A DNA stretch of 64,000 nucleotides. Source: Lonicera japonica (lineage: Eukaryota > Streptophyta > Magnoliopsida > Dipsacales > Caprifoliaceae). The stretch spans positions 32,955,883-33,019,882 of the forward strand of contig CM038469.1 in NCBI GenBank assembly GCA_021464415.1, read 5' to 3'. Below the pieces are notes generated by a model that was given only the letters and a program-made list of their open reading frames with translations, did no database searches and had not been told where the DNA came from. Every line of letters starts with the position of its first letter. Positions within the stretch are counted from its first letter, which is position 1. The position numbers and the translations under genes are program-made. Of the stretch, positions 35,873-47,307 are shown in pieces.

Positions 35873-37513
35873 ATGAATTCTGGTGGTAGTGACAGCATGC
35901 CAACAGGCAATGAACTCGAAGAAGATGATTATGATAAACAACTCAAGCTTTAGATTGATGAAATTGTCTACCGGATTCTTAAACTCGGGGGTGTATTCAA
36001 TCAGGATTTTAAAAGACTATTTTGGGATAAATTAGTCTTGTGGTGTTCAATTAAGACTTTTAAATAATCTAAATAAGTCATGTGGTATTCAATTAGGACT
36101 ATTCGGATATTTTAAAGAGGGTGTCCAAATCTAGTGGTATTCAATCAGGACTTTAAACAAGTAACAAAAAGTCTTTTGGTATTCAAAAACTTGCTAATTT
36201 CAATGGATTTTTTTAAAATTAAGAATTTGTATGACTTTTTAGTGGAAAGTATAAATACCAAATCCTATAAAGAATCTCACTCTAACCCATGAAAGTTTCA
36301 CATGAGACTTTTGTTTTATGTTACAGATTTACCAATTCTCTCATATCTCTTTTCTACATTTACCTCTTCCTTTCACCATTTCCCTTCTCAACTTCACCAA
36401 TGCTTCTTCTTATGAAATGGGTATGTATATATCATCTCTCTATATATATATACATATATGTATGTATGTGTACATTTTCATATTCTTTGAGATTTGAACT
36501 ATTTTTATGTATTTTAATTTATTTTTTTCCTTTAGTGCCTTCTTGTCATTGAATAGTGGGGCCCTTCAATTGAATCCCATTTTAAAGATTGATTGCATAA
36601 TTTTATTAATATTTTAAATAAATTTCATTGATAGGTATAAACACCAAAATCGGCACTCTCTGCCTTTCACAAAAATCATAATGTTTATTAATTTTTTTTC
36701 GTTTCTTTTATTAAGAAATGGTAGCGGGTTTTATAAAACCTTTGGTAAGGAAAAATTCTAACATCATTTGGAAAGCTTGGATTGTAGAGGCTGATGCTGG
36801 AGAATTCGTGCATCATTAAACTAAACATTACTCATCACAAAATCCAAACATAAAATGTCCTGAGTATAAATAATCCACGTGGTCCTTTCAAATCTTATAA
36901 ATTCTAATGATATAATCTTTAAAATCCAAACATAAAAAATCCCGAGTATAAAAAATCTTTTAAAAAAATCTTATAAGTCATTACATTCTTAATAGTCTTT
37001 TAAAATCCACTGGACTAAATTATCCATAAATAATCTTTTAAAATCTCAATTGAATACACCCCCCTCCAGCTTCAAAAGTATGAACTCCAGCGCCAGAGAG
37101 TTCGACGACGGGATCAATTGCATCAAACTCTAGAGAGGTTTTGCTTTGTTAATTAATTAGTTATTACCAATTTTAATCTAGAAAACTAAATTCCCTTTTT
37201 ACGTACCAAAGTTGTTTATGCACTCCCTGATTTTAATTTTCTTTTTCTCTACAACAGGTTTGTTGGCCAACTGGGCAATGTAAGGTGGGAAAACAGCGAT
37301 GACATCACAACTGATGATGCAACTGACACAGGACAAGAACGTTGTGCGGTATATGCACACAAAAACAAAGAATGCACGCCCGACTGCATTTTCGCCCCAT
37401 GCTTCCCACAAGAATTACACCATGTCTTCTTGATTGCCCGCCGCCTTTTCGGCATGGACAGGATATTAGAATATATAGATATGGTAGTATATATTTATAT
37501 GATATATGTATAA
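35873..37513 (+). pseudogene. LOB-domain (LBD)-like gene, split by a DNA transposon
   Basis: The first exon starts at ATG 35873 (MNSGGSDSMPTG), has TAG at 35951, and runs to 35986, where a 1,077-bp inverted-repeat element interrupts it. The exon resumes at 37067 in the same frame (QLQKYELQRQRVRRR) and ends at a donor at 37138. The next exon, from 37258 in matching phase, holds a LOB-type zinc motif. The family pattern C-x2-C-x6-C-x3-C is met in spacing (CAVY, six residues, CTPDC), but the second cysteine is tyrosine. IFAPCFP corresponds to the family FAPYFP and RRLFGMDR to the start of the GAS block. The frame stops at 37513, before the rest of the LOB domain. LBD proteins are plant transcription factors for organ boundaries and roots. 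Stop, insertion, lost ligand and truncation argue for a pseudogene; the charged N-terminal part is unlike typical LBDs. Confidence 0.6.
35984..37066. mobile_element. Non-autonomous TIR transposon inside the LBD-like exon
   Basis: The element itself is 35987-37063 (1,077 bp). It starts GGGGGTGTATTCAAT and ends with the exact complement; similarity continues, with mismatches, for roughly 50 bp. CTC lies on both sides (35984-35986 and 37064-37066), a candidate 3-bp target duplication. Sub-terminal copies of GGTATTCAATCAGGACTTT-type blocks recur at about 36051, 36088 and 36141. No transposase is encoded. Superfamily is unclear: a 3-bp duplication would fit CACTA or PIF/Harbinger, but the end does not start CACTA and the target is not TAA. 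Confidence 0.85.
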
Positions 37514-37662
37514 ATGGTATAGTTGACTACCATCATAATTCTTATAATTATGGGATATTATTTTTGTTTCCATGTACAGCTCATTCACTCCCTATTTAAG
37601 AGACTTTTGTACTCATTCATAAGATCATCAATATAAGTTATTCTCTCATCTCTCTCTCTTAT

Positions 37663-37857
37663 AGTCAACACATGATTGTCGGAATCCTCACCCGCCCAGA
37701 TGGCTCCTGTCCAGTCGTGGCCCTTCACTGCCTTACGCTCGATGAGAACTTCCGGTTGAGCCTCGAACTCCATCCTGAGCTCCTGCGCCAGAATCGTGAG
37801 ATTAATGAAAAGATTCTCCAACAAATTGATAAAGTCAATTCCGAGAAAAAAATATGA
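37663..37857 (+). other. Open segment downstream of the LBD-like gene
   Basis: Codons from 37672 read MIVGILTRPDGSCPVVALHC and continue to a stop at 37855 with a Leu/Glu/Asn-rich tail that could form a coiled coil. Composition is coding-like (higher GC than its surroundings). It may be a later exon of the LBD-like gene, whose family has a leucine-rich stretch after the GAS block, but no residue pattern proves this. Confidence 0.3.
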
Positions 37858-40800
37858 TCTCGATCCCAATATTATTGATCTCAATGTTATTCATCAAGTG
37901 AAGATGGAATCCACAATCTCTACACGCCTTTTTTTAATACTTTTACTAAAATTTGTGGAATATCATGCATAGGATTTGAATTGTTCGTTAATTTGATAGT
38001 TTTCTAGTCGATGAGGAATTATTTTCCTTAGTAAATTAGGATTTACTTTTCTGTAATATTACGTACTCTCATGGTTTTACCCGTCTCTCGTACCTCTTAT
38101 ATATGTATATAGCCAAGTTATACAATTTGTTCCAAGCTTGTTGAATTAAATTTGTTACCGTAAGGGTCTCTTTGAAAAGTTAGAAAATAAGTTAGACACA
38201 TGTAGTGATATATCTTCTAATTTTGTGATTTTTTTACATAGAAATTTTTTTTTTGGTGTTCGACAAAAAAATAATGGCGGATAGAAGATATCTACTCACA
38301 AAAATAAGCATGAGATAAAATAAGAATGAGTACATGTCTTAATTTATTTTTCTAACTTCTAATACAAATAAAATATTTCTCCTTCTATTATTATTTTTTC
38401 TTGTTATTATCAAACTAGGCCCATCTAGCTAATTCGAAACAAACGAAAGGATTTTTATGAAACATCTTGCTGGAACAAACAAAAGAAATTAGTGGATTCT
38501 TTACGAAAAGAAATTAGTGGGAAGGATATTCGCTAACATGTTGCCTATGGCCCTATACTATAATGTCCTTAAATTCCCCTTTTTTTTTTTTTTTTAATCT
38601 TTACCATGAAGTTTCACGGCACTAAATTAATTAAGCTTTTGACATCCATTGAATCTCATTTGTGGTGGATGTGGCTTTTAATTGGTGAGGCTGGAGGGTT
38701 TAGTTTGACAAGTTGGATGAGTTTAACTAGGTGTAATTTTGTCAAAAAAGAGCTGTAACTCTTTGGTAATCTAATATTTAATTTTTCGTTTTTAAATATT
38801 TAAATTTTGTCTTTGGATATAATCTAGTACATTGTGTTAGACAAAATCTCACTTCTTTAATTTATTTCGTTATTTCTTCTTTAACTTTTTATATGCAAAC
38901 GATTACCATTCTCAAAAGAATTAGTGTTAGTGTTAGATTAGTTAAGTTTTCTTAACTAATTAGACTAACCCACTTGTTCAATTAAATTATTAGTTACTAT
39001 TCCATCAATTCGATTAACATTTAAAGTACTCTCTTAGTTTTAATTTGATAGGCATAATAATACATGTTTGCATTGGAAATAACCTGAACATTACTAAAAT
39101 AAGTGGGCCAGCAGGCATAATACATGTTTAATAATGATTTGAACATGTCGGGCATCTAGAAATTAAATGGGAGGAGTAAATCAGAGAAATTAGTTAATTA
39201 AAAAATTAACAATTCTTGACTATTACTAAAAGGATTCGAGTGGTTAAGAATAAGGCGTGAAGTATAATATTACAATTGAATACGAGAGACATAGCACGCC
39301 GATATAATTTTATTTAAGCAGAAGGCATGAAGTATAATATATCTGAAGTAATATCACATATAATGATAATATAACTAAAAATATATAGAAAAGGAGAGTT
39401 GGGCAATATATTATTTGAAAAATGACTCGGCTTCTGATATTGATGGAAAAGAGTCGTTTTTGGAATTGAAAATATTAAAATATTGAGACATTTTTTACCA
39501 AGAAATTGAAAATGTAATTGATGTGTTAGCTTAAAGTGCATGCTTGCATTGCATGCAGAATATAATTAACAATACATAATATAGTTGCCTCTGCAAAGGA
39601 AGTTTCTCTAAATTGAAATTGATCAAATTTTATCTTCGATCGACCATGTCGCAAGGGAGGTTGAATGGAGTAGTTCTATGTACTGCATGTCAATCGATAA
39701 AGATATGCTGGGAAAGGTTGATTCTAAAAGTCTAATCAACAATTTTGTTGCTCAAAATGCTAGAAGAAATTATCTTATGTGATAAATTGATGAATTGATT
39801 TGAGGTTGATTTTTTCCTCTTTTTCTTCTTCTCTTTTTTTTTTTGAATGAAGCACTATATTTTAGTTTATGTTTTAACTAAATTCTACAAGAGTAAGAAA
39901 TTTAATTACTCTTTTTGTAACTTTTCAAATCTTATTGCTAATAATTTTTTGTTCAAATTCATTAGTGTAGTTATATTATATAAGCATATAAAAATACAAA
40001 AGGGTCGAGAAACAAAAATTCACCTAAGGCCCCTTAAAACTTAAGACCGGCCTTGTACGCATATATATCCAATTCTTTGAAAAAATCGAAATGAAACTAC
40101 TCTATTCATTGCCAAAGCTTCAACAAAAATTTTCAGAGCTTTTCGGAGCTCTGCCGATCATTGCCGAAGTCCCACTAGATTCTCAGAGTTTTGCCGAAAA
40201 TTTTTATACAATGCAAAAAAATAAATTTACTCTCAAACTTATATCATTATTTTGTATGTGGATCTAATGCAAGGATAGATTTGCACCAAAAAGTTATGTC
40301 ATTTTTTTACTGATTTAGTGCAAAAAAATATTATAATTTATCTTATTAATTTATGCTTTGGAGAGCTTTTATCTTTTTTATTTCATTAATTATTTTTATT
40401 TGGTTTTATAGTTTTGTAGGTGTTCGAGAAGAATAAAAAGAATAGGCTCTAAAAGTGAATAATTGTGGAGAAAGGTGGGCAAGAAAATGAAGGTCAAAGG
40501 CATTTCGAATACAAAGTAGACAACGGACGAGTCGTAACTCAGTCAGTTGAAGTTTTAAACTCGGAAGTTATGGGGGTGTAATTTTAGGTTATTTGTCTTA
40601 GTTGTGAAAAATATTTATTTTTACAAGTAGGCGATTTAAAGGGGTGGAAAACAAATACGAGTATTATAATTAATAGTTTTAAATATATATCGGTGGGGTC
40701 GATTTTGTGAAGTTTTTTCTAAACCTAGAACAAGGTTCGGAACGAAAGTAGTTGGTCCACTAATTTTAGAATCAAACTAAAACGCAACAATTAAAAAGAC

Positions 40801-41640
40801 CGAAGAAAACTGGTGGTATAATTCAGTTCAGTTCGATTAATACTCACAGTGAGTTTATTTTTGAACACCCCTAAGAATTATTGCTACAAGGTTCAAATCG
40901 TGGGTTCCCCAACAACAAATTTATTTAAATATTTTTTTTTTGTGGAACTCCACGGGTGCAGCTTTGTTCTCTTGAACTACAATGGCCCAAGCCCACTCTT
41001 TAGACATCCAGCAGTAGAATCCTAGTTTACTAGGATTAGGATTTCTAAACCGACTTAATTCCTATTCTTCGTTATTTTTCTTTTCTATTCGAGCATCAAG
41101 AATTTCTTATTTAACGGAACGAATTTGCTTGAGTAATGTAATTCAGTCTTGTTCTTCTTCTTCAATTTAATTTCAAGCGTTCCAAGTAAGTATTTATACT
41201 TATTGTTTCATGTTTTTATTATGAACATGTTAGACTAGTTTTTGTGCCACTATTAAAATGAGTTAAATGTTTAAATTATTGTGTATGTTTATGCGACTCA
41301 AAATTTTCAAAAATTTATGGACAAAAGCTTAACAAGTGTCCTTGTTCAGTTTTCCTTTTTAATTGATTTATTATGGTCGGATTTTTGTTTTGTTTTGTTG
41401 AATTCACTTTATAATTTGTTAAGGATAAGTTTTAATGAATTCAATGAGTATTTCAACTTCTATACATAAGTTTGATAAAAGAAGAACTAATTTAAAACAT
41501 ATATATTCTTGAATAGAATTGGGGATTTGATGAAACATAAATGCACGTAATAATTGGCGGTTGTAATGAATTCCGAAACCTCAGCCAATTAATTCTTTGA
41601 TTTTATTACCTTGCTTAATATTATTTAGTTTGTTACATTA
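37858..41640. other. AT-rich intergenic DNA, no gene seen
   Basis: No supported gene. Poly-T tracts lie at 38579-38595 and 39836-39844. TAATACATGTTT occurs twice (39059 and 39119) within a 60-bp imperfect duplication. GGAGCTCTGCCGATCATTGCCG near 40146 repeats parts of its surroundings. The stretch 40940-41190 resembles an LTR edge in composition but no partner was found. Confidence 0.4.
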
Positions 41641-41765
41641 CTTTGCTTTACCTCCACTCTTGCCTAGGGTTCGATTCATGGGGTAGGAAGAAGGTTTTCT
41701 TTATTTGTAGGATTAAGAGATAAATTTAGACTTCCGTTAATTTATTTATTTTTAAAAAATACTTA
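41640..41765 (+). mobile_element. SINE-like element, copy 1
   Basis: A tRNA-type B box, GGTTCGATTC, lies at 41668-41677. It is followed by ATGGGGTAGGAAGAAGG, CTTTATTTGTAGGATTAAGAG and ATTTAGACTTCCGTTAATTT, then an A/T tail. The same order of blocks is found on the minus strand at 58591-58715. Shared body, B box and A-rich tail fit a plant tRNA-derived SINE. The A box is not clear, so this copy may be truncated at its 5' end. Confidence 0.6.
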
Positions 41766-42790
41766 TTATAGTTTATTCCAACACTCTTCCAAATAAGATT
41801 AGGAATTTAATGAAAAATTAACTAGACCAAATTATTTATTATTATTTTTTTCATTGTAACTTTTTTTTTTAAAATTTGGGTAAATACTTTCCTTATTTAT
41901 AATATTTTAAAAATTTTAAATATTAACTTTGATACGTTTTAAATATAGCAATTACATTAGAATTATTTTGTTTCTTTATGTGAAAACTTTTTGAATTTGT
42001 GCTAGGTTAGGATATAAAGATTAGTCTTTGTAATTAGTCATTCTCATTGGATGTAATGGCAACAAGTCAACCAATTAATGAATTTATAAAAGTATTAGAG
42101 AAGGTTTTATGTTATTTAAATTTAGAAGCTCACCACCCAGGTTTTCTCTTTCATCAATGTATCCCTTTTTAACAGGTACATAATCTTTTTTGTAGAGTTT
42201 CCTTTTAATTTATTACTTAAGTTTGACAAATGAGGCAAGTTCTTCAACAATATTGAGCAAGTACTTGTTTGGTGACAATATAATTACAATGATGTTACAA
42301 GGTTACTAAGAGTGTTTGATTTGCATGTTGTTACCGAGGTGAGAGGAATTCTTGATAAGGAGACTCGGAATATAAGAACAAATTCACCCCGATTTGAGCT
42401 AAATTGATCATTGTTCTATGTTACATAGAAATACTTGATATTGTATAATGTTTAGCAGAGTTCTTGAGAAAAATAATAAATTGTCTTAAATTGATAGTCC
42501 TACTTTAATTTTGGTATCCTCTAAGGAAATGTTGATTTCCATAAAATAACTTTCATTTCATATCTATTTTTGCTGTAGAAACCAATTAAAGCGAACCAAT
42601 GAGATGAGTTCCATTACCACATGGTTCTAACCACAGGCAAGGGCAATGCCATCCTCCTCGAGTCTGGGGTTCGTCCACTTGAGGTATTCGTGTTGCGTCG
42701 TGCACAATGGGCTACGGTCACTGGCGGAGCCAATAAAGGAAAAGCAGGGGTGAGTGCCCCCAGTTGGTTTTGAATTTTTTATATGGGCTA

Positions 42791-42825
<35 letters not shown>

Positions 42826-42827
42826 TA

Positions 42828-43230
42828 GGGAGCATATCTCATACGGATTACTATTCACGGACCATCCGTACGGATTGGTCCGTTTGGCATGCTTCCCGAT
42901 GGAATTTTTCGATGAAATTTGGTGGGGATGTTCTTCAATGTGTGTAGAACATCTCCACCAAATTTCATCGAAAAATTCAATCGGGAAGTGGGTTAATTAC
43001 ATGATTGAAAAATATTGGATTTTATATATCTATTTTTGGACCAATATTTTTCAATCATGTATTTAACCCACTTCCCTATTGAATTTTTCGATGAAATTTG
43101 GTGGAGATGTTCTACACACATTGAAGAACATCCCCACCAAATTTCATCGAAAAATTACATCGGGAAGCGTGCCAAACGGACCAATCCGTACGGATGGTCA
43201 GTGAACAGTAATCCGCATGAAATATTTGCC
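42828..43230. mobile_element. Double-foldback MITE, copy 1
   Basis: A 403-bp element set in TA repeats on both sides. The two arms are complementary from CATACGGATTAC on the left to GTAATCCGCATG on the right. Within each arm there is a second inverted repeat: GAAATTTGGTGGGGATG faces CATCTCCACCAAATTTC about 50 bp away. The centre also pairs (GATTGAAAAATATTGGA against CCAATATTTTTCAATC). It could therefore fold as one long hairpin or as a cruciform of smaller ones. A diverged second copy lies at 56242-56647. The TA flanks suggest a TA target, but the repeat setting hides the true duplication. Confidence 0.85.
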
Positions 43231-43333
43231 ATATATATATATATTTATACAAGAACTTTTATGCAAAAACATATATTTGAGAATACTTAAATGTAAAAAA
43301 AATTAAAACTTTGAATTAAACAACCCACTCATC

Positions 43334-43518
43334 TGTAGAATTTGAGCTTGATATGGTTCACTACCATCACCGATACTGTCCCCGACTTAACCACCTATCA
43401 CTAGGTGCGGGGTTTTTAACTCAAAAGGCCTCGGTTATATTGTAGGTGAACCACTTATTATTTAGTTACATGTTTTTCTCTTATATTTTACGATGTGGGA
43501 TCTTGCTATTCTTCAACA
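43334..43518 (-). repeat. TRIM 3' LTR
   Basis: 185 bp, matching the partner LTR apart from a few substitutions, such as GTTACATG here against GTTATATG. Confidence 0.9.
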
Positions 43519-43737
43519 CGCCCCCTCACGTGCGACCCGATATGGGCTCGCACGGGTAACCCAATTCCCACATCGGGAACTGGTAAATTCGGGAGCCAAC
43601 GCCATTCTTTTCGAAGGTCCCTAGAAACTTGGAGCCAACGCCATCCTTTTCGAAGGCCCGGGCCAACGCTATCCTTTTTGAAGGCCCAGTATTCATAACC
43701 CAATCGGGCCAAGGACGTGAATCGGAATAGATCATTC

Positions 43738-43748
43738 CTCTGATACCA
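43738..43748 (-). other. TRIM primer-binding site
   Basis: TGGTATCAGAG on the minus strand, directly adjoining the right LTR. It is complementary in form to the 3' end of initiator tRNA-Met. Confidence 0.85.
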
Positions 43749-43933
43749 TGTAGAATTTGAGCTTGATATGGTTCACTACCATCACCGATACTGTCCCCGA
43801 CTTAACCACCTATCACTAGGTGCGGGGTTTTTAACTTAAAAGGCCTCGGTTATATTGTAGGTGAACCACTTATTATTTAGTTATATGTTTTTCTCTTATA
43901 TTTTACGATGTGGGATCTTGCTATTCTTCAACA
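43749..43933 (-). repeat. TRIM 5' LTR
   Basis: 185 bp, beside the primer site, which defines it as the 5' LTR in minus orientation. CCCGACTTAACCACC and ATATTTTACGATGTGGGA are recognisable inner blocks. Confidence 0.9.
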
Positions 43934-43938
43934 TCATC

Positions 43939-46019
43939 GACTCACAGCTCTCACTTAATTTCTCACTTCTCTCACTCTTGGGTTCCCATCTCTCTATTTT
44001 ATTTCTCCACCACAACTCCACAAGCTCCTCCGCGACTCCTCCTCCATACCGCCATGGGGCCATCATTCCACGCCGCCATTGCTCCACCTCCACTCCTCCA
44101 TAGCGCCACTGCCACTGTGCTAATCTTTACTTCTCCACCACAAGTTCCTCCACTCCTAGGTAATATTTCTAAATATACTTTTCAAAATTAGGATTAAATT
44201 TTTTCTTGATTAGTTGCATAATATTAGTTGTATTTCTTTATTAATTGCTTAATATTAGTTGTATTTATTTATTAATTGCATAATATTAAGTGTATTTCTT
44301 GAACTATAGATTAATTGTTAAATATTTTTGGATTTAGGTCTAAACCCCTAATTGTTGAATATTAACTTCATTGTTGATTAATTACATAATTTTAATTCTA
44401 TTATTGACTAGTTTGATAATATTAGTTGATTTAGGTCTAAACCCCTAATTGTTGAATAAGAAATACCATAGAATGATATTGTAATTTGTCGTAATTGTTC
44501 GCATTTAGTATTTCAGTAATATAAACTATTATTATTATGAATAATATTATGTTTTTGTTAAAATTTTAAGATTTTAAATATGATTTGGTGTGTTTTGAAT
44601 TTTGCTCCCATTTAGTCGAAATTCTGACTCGAAATTCTGACTCCGCCGCTGAGTACAGTGACGGCTTCAAGTGGCACTCCCAGTACATCAAAAAGAAGGT
44701 TGCTATTTCTGGTTGGTCTCTCCAGTTTTTTCCTTTCTCGATTTTTTTTTCAAATGCATTAATAAAAATTCATATTGCGAAATAACCATGGATTAGCGAT
44801 TGCTATCCTCGGTTTCCGTAATTACCGTACCCTACATCGACAATCGTAGAGCACTGTGGACCAAAATCTACACGTGATTAATGATAAGAGTTTGAGAGTT
44901 ATCAGTGTAATAATGTCGATGAAGTATAAAATTAAATATATTAAAATAATTTTAGATCATTTAAGTTAGCAAATTGAAAACAAAAGATGAGTTTTTTTTT
45001 TTTTAAACACCCAACTGGTCAAAATGTAAGTTAGGGGAAGAAAATGGGCATAAATTATACATTCAATTTACATTGTATGCCTATCTTCTTAATTTCTTAA
45101 TTGCTTTTACATGTAATGTTATAGTCATAATACTTTTACTAGCTAACAAAAAAGGGGTAATGTACTATTTTATAGATTTCGATAAATAGATATTAAATAT
45201 ATGAAAAAAATATTATTATTATTCTTGGATTTGAAGTTGAAGAGGAAGTAGAATCGAGTGGACTGTATATTTAATTTTAGCTCCATGTTAATTAATCAAT
45301 TATTCCCGCTCAAACTCTATATAACCGTTTCAAAAGATCAATGAGGTAGAAGCTCATAAAAATTACGTTAGTGCAATATTTAAAAAAAATTGTCAAAATT
45401 TTTTAATTACAATAGAACTTGTTTTGTAGATATACAATTAAATTTTAAAAATGTAAATTTTATTAATACTAAATCTTTTAGCACATTGGATTCTTTTGAA
45501 AGGGTAATGAGATATTGTCTATAAAAGGAGAGATTTGGGATGATATTAATTTGATGTTCTAATGTAAGAAAAATCATACTTAAAGATCAGAATTAATTAT
45601 ATACTAATTAGTGTCCGGAAAAGTAAATATTGTGGTTAAACTGTGTTCTTATTTTATTTTATTTTATTTTTACGAGAATTTTGGTTAAATGTCCAACATG
45701 TTTGAACGTTTTTTCCACACTATATGCAGTGGTATGGTTTGTTATAATGTTGTACGACCTAGAGAATGAAACGATTAAATAATATAATGAAAACGATCAT
45801 ATCAAAAATAGTTCCCATTAGTACCTAATATTTGATTAAGTTTAACGTGAACAAACTTGCTTATCTTTTATATGTTTCGTTTCCAGGACATTTTTATTTA
45901 GGAAATAGATATATCGATCTCATATATATATATATATATATTATTAAAGAAAGAATGTTAAGAAAATAATAAGTAGCTTAGTGGTCCAGAGACGGTTCAA
46001 TTCTCATTGCATATGTTAA
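43939..46019. other. Intergenic, no gene established
   Basis: A C-rich, leader-like stretch with a good donor (CTAG/GTAATA) at about 43950-44161 could be a lost first exon. It is followed by loose 35-40 bp repeats of TTAATTGCATAATATTAG (44205-44290) and two copies of TTTAGGTCTAAACCCCTAATTGTTGAAT (44333 and 44429). At 44647-44695 a coding-like stretch reads EYSDGFKWHSQYIKKK before a possible donor, but no family was recognised. Otherwise AT-rich. Confidence 0.35.
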
Positions 46020-46054
46020 GGCAGTCGCTATTTGCACACCAAAAATTGCTTGGT
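46020..46054 (+). repeat. Left terminal inverted repeat of the 10-kb MULE
   Basis: Starts GGCAGTCGCTATTTG and ends ATTGCTTGGT. It differs from the right TIR at three positions. Confidence 0.9.
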
Positions 46055-47307
46055 TTTAGACCACTTCTTACAAACACTCCAAAAGGTAGCTTACGTTCTC
46101 TTCTCCACTCTAATGTCACTTCCACCGCTCCCACTATTACAAAAAGTAATTAACTAATTAAATACATTAATTAATAAGTTAATTAAGTTAATAATTAAAT
46201 TAAACAAAAAAAGAGAAAACCCACTCCCCCTTTTCAAAGGAACACGCACAATCTCCTCTCTCATTTTCCCCCCTCACGTTAACCTCTTTCACCCACTCCT
46301 CCTTAGATACTCGACCGTTCTTCATCTTCTCTATTTGTCTTCATCCTAAGCTTCACTAACTATCGGCTTCATCATCTCCCAGCTTCCGTCTTCAACATTA
46401 CGAGCCAAGTAAGTTACACATTTTGACCTAATAATGGTTTCCTTGCATATCCTTACATCTATTTTCCTTGCATATTCAAATATGGGGATGTGAATAATAG
46501 AGTTGTTAATGGTACAAACATGCTTTTTGGTGGAGAGAAGAACCTGATTCCCCCTCCCCCTTTTGATGTGTGAGTGGGTTGCTATGTTTCCTCTTTCCCT
46601 ATAACTGAACGTACCACTTTTGAAATGGGAGAGTAATAGCTAAAACATGCAATTGAACGTACCACTTTTGATAGTAGTTTTTCTCGATAGGGCTTTTCGA
46701 TTCCAAATACACAAAGGAAATTTTCATATAGGGGTTCATTAATCACTTCTATATTAGAAAGCTTTCGTTTTAAATTAGACGGTGTCCGTGCATAAACAAC
46801 TTGTACACGCATTGCATGTGCGACATTACTAGTATACAATTAAAAAGAAGTAGCATACTAATCAAATACTTGCTAGTATCTGAGTAATTTGATCTTTTGC
46901 AAAAATGATAAAAAAAATCAAGATTGATGATTGGAAAAAAAGTACAAGGAAAATAATTAGCCTAAATCAAAGTCAATGCTGCTTTGATTGAAATCAACAC
47001 ACTTTAAAAAAAATTATATCCCATATCTAATTCTTTGTATAGGGCGAAAAATAAAAGATTCAATTTCCTTACATTTCGTAGTCATTTTCTTATTGACAAA
47101 TACATTTCTTCTGTAGTAACGAACTTCGATTTCTCCTAGGAAATGATCCTAATAAGTTGTTAGAATCATAAGCACACATGTTCTTGTAAAGCTTTCACAT
47201 TCATATGTTCTTTTTTCTTAAAACTTACCTTACTTACCTTATTACATACATTAAATTCTTAACGCATGTTAAAATTGGCTAATTGTTATTGTTTTATGTT
47301 ATTAGAT
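46055..47307. other. Leader region between the left TIR and the PMD gene
   Basis: A CT-rich stretch at 46215-46410 ends at a plausible donor (AGCCAAG/TAAGTTAC region), so the PMD gene may have an untranslated first exon here. The TIR itself would then serve as promoter, as in other MULEs. The rest is AT-rich and non-coding. Confidence 0.4.

Larger units (their letters stand above)
43329..43938 (-). mobile_element. Complete TRIM retrotransposon
   Basis: A 600-bp element (43334-43933) with two 185-bp LTRs and a 230-bp interior, flanked by TCATC on both sides (43329-43333, 43934-43938). LTRs start TGTAGAATTT and end TTCTTCAACA. Next to the right LTR the minus strand reads TGGTATCAGAG, the initiator-tRNA-Met primer site common in plant TRIM and copia elements; next to the left LTR the minus strand ends GTGAGGGGGCG, a polypurine tract. 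So it lies on the minus strand. It encodes no protein. The interior repeats CCAACGCCAT.CTTTTCGAAGG three times. Confidence 0.93.
42719..44651. mobile_element. Candidate composite element with GGCGGAG-type inverted ends
   Basis: The left end CACTGGCGGAGCCA and the complement of the right end, CAGCGGCGGAGTCA, match in 11 of 14 positions. The flanking 8-bp sequences (GCTACGGT and AGTACAGT) agree at only 5 of 8. A foldback MITE and a TRIM are nested between them. The ends fit an old hAT-like element, but the weak target duplication leaves this open. The short sequences outside look coding-like on both sides, but no protein was recognised. Confidence 0.35.

Noticed and set aside
40940..41190. Possible LTR edge
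   Set aside because: Composition and a CTAGTTTACTAG-type dyad suggested an LTR, but no partner LTR, primer site or target duplication could be found.
43495..43735. Overlapping open frames on both strands
   Set aside because: They fall within the TRIM retrotransposon, which is fully explained by LTRs, primer site and polypurine tract.
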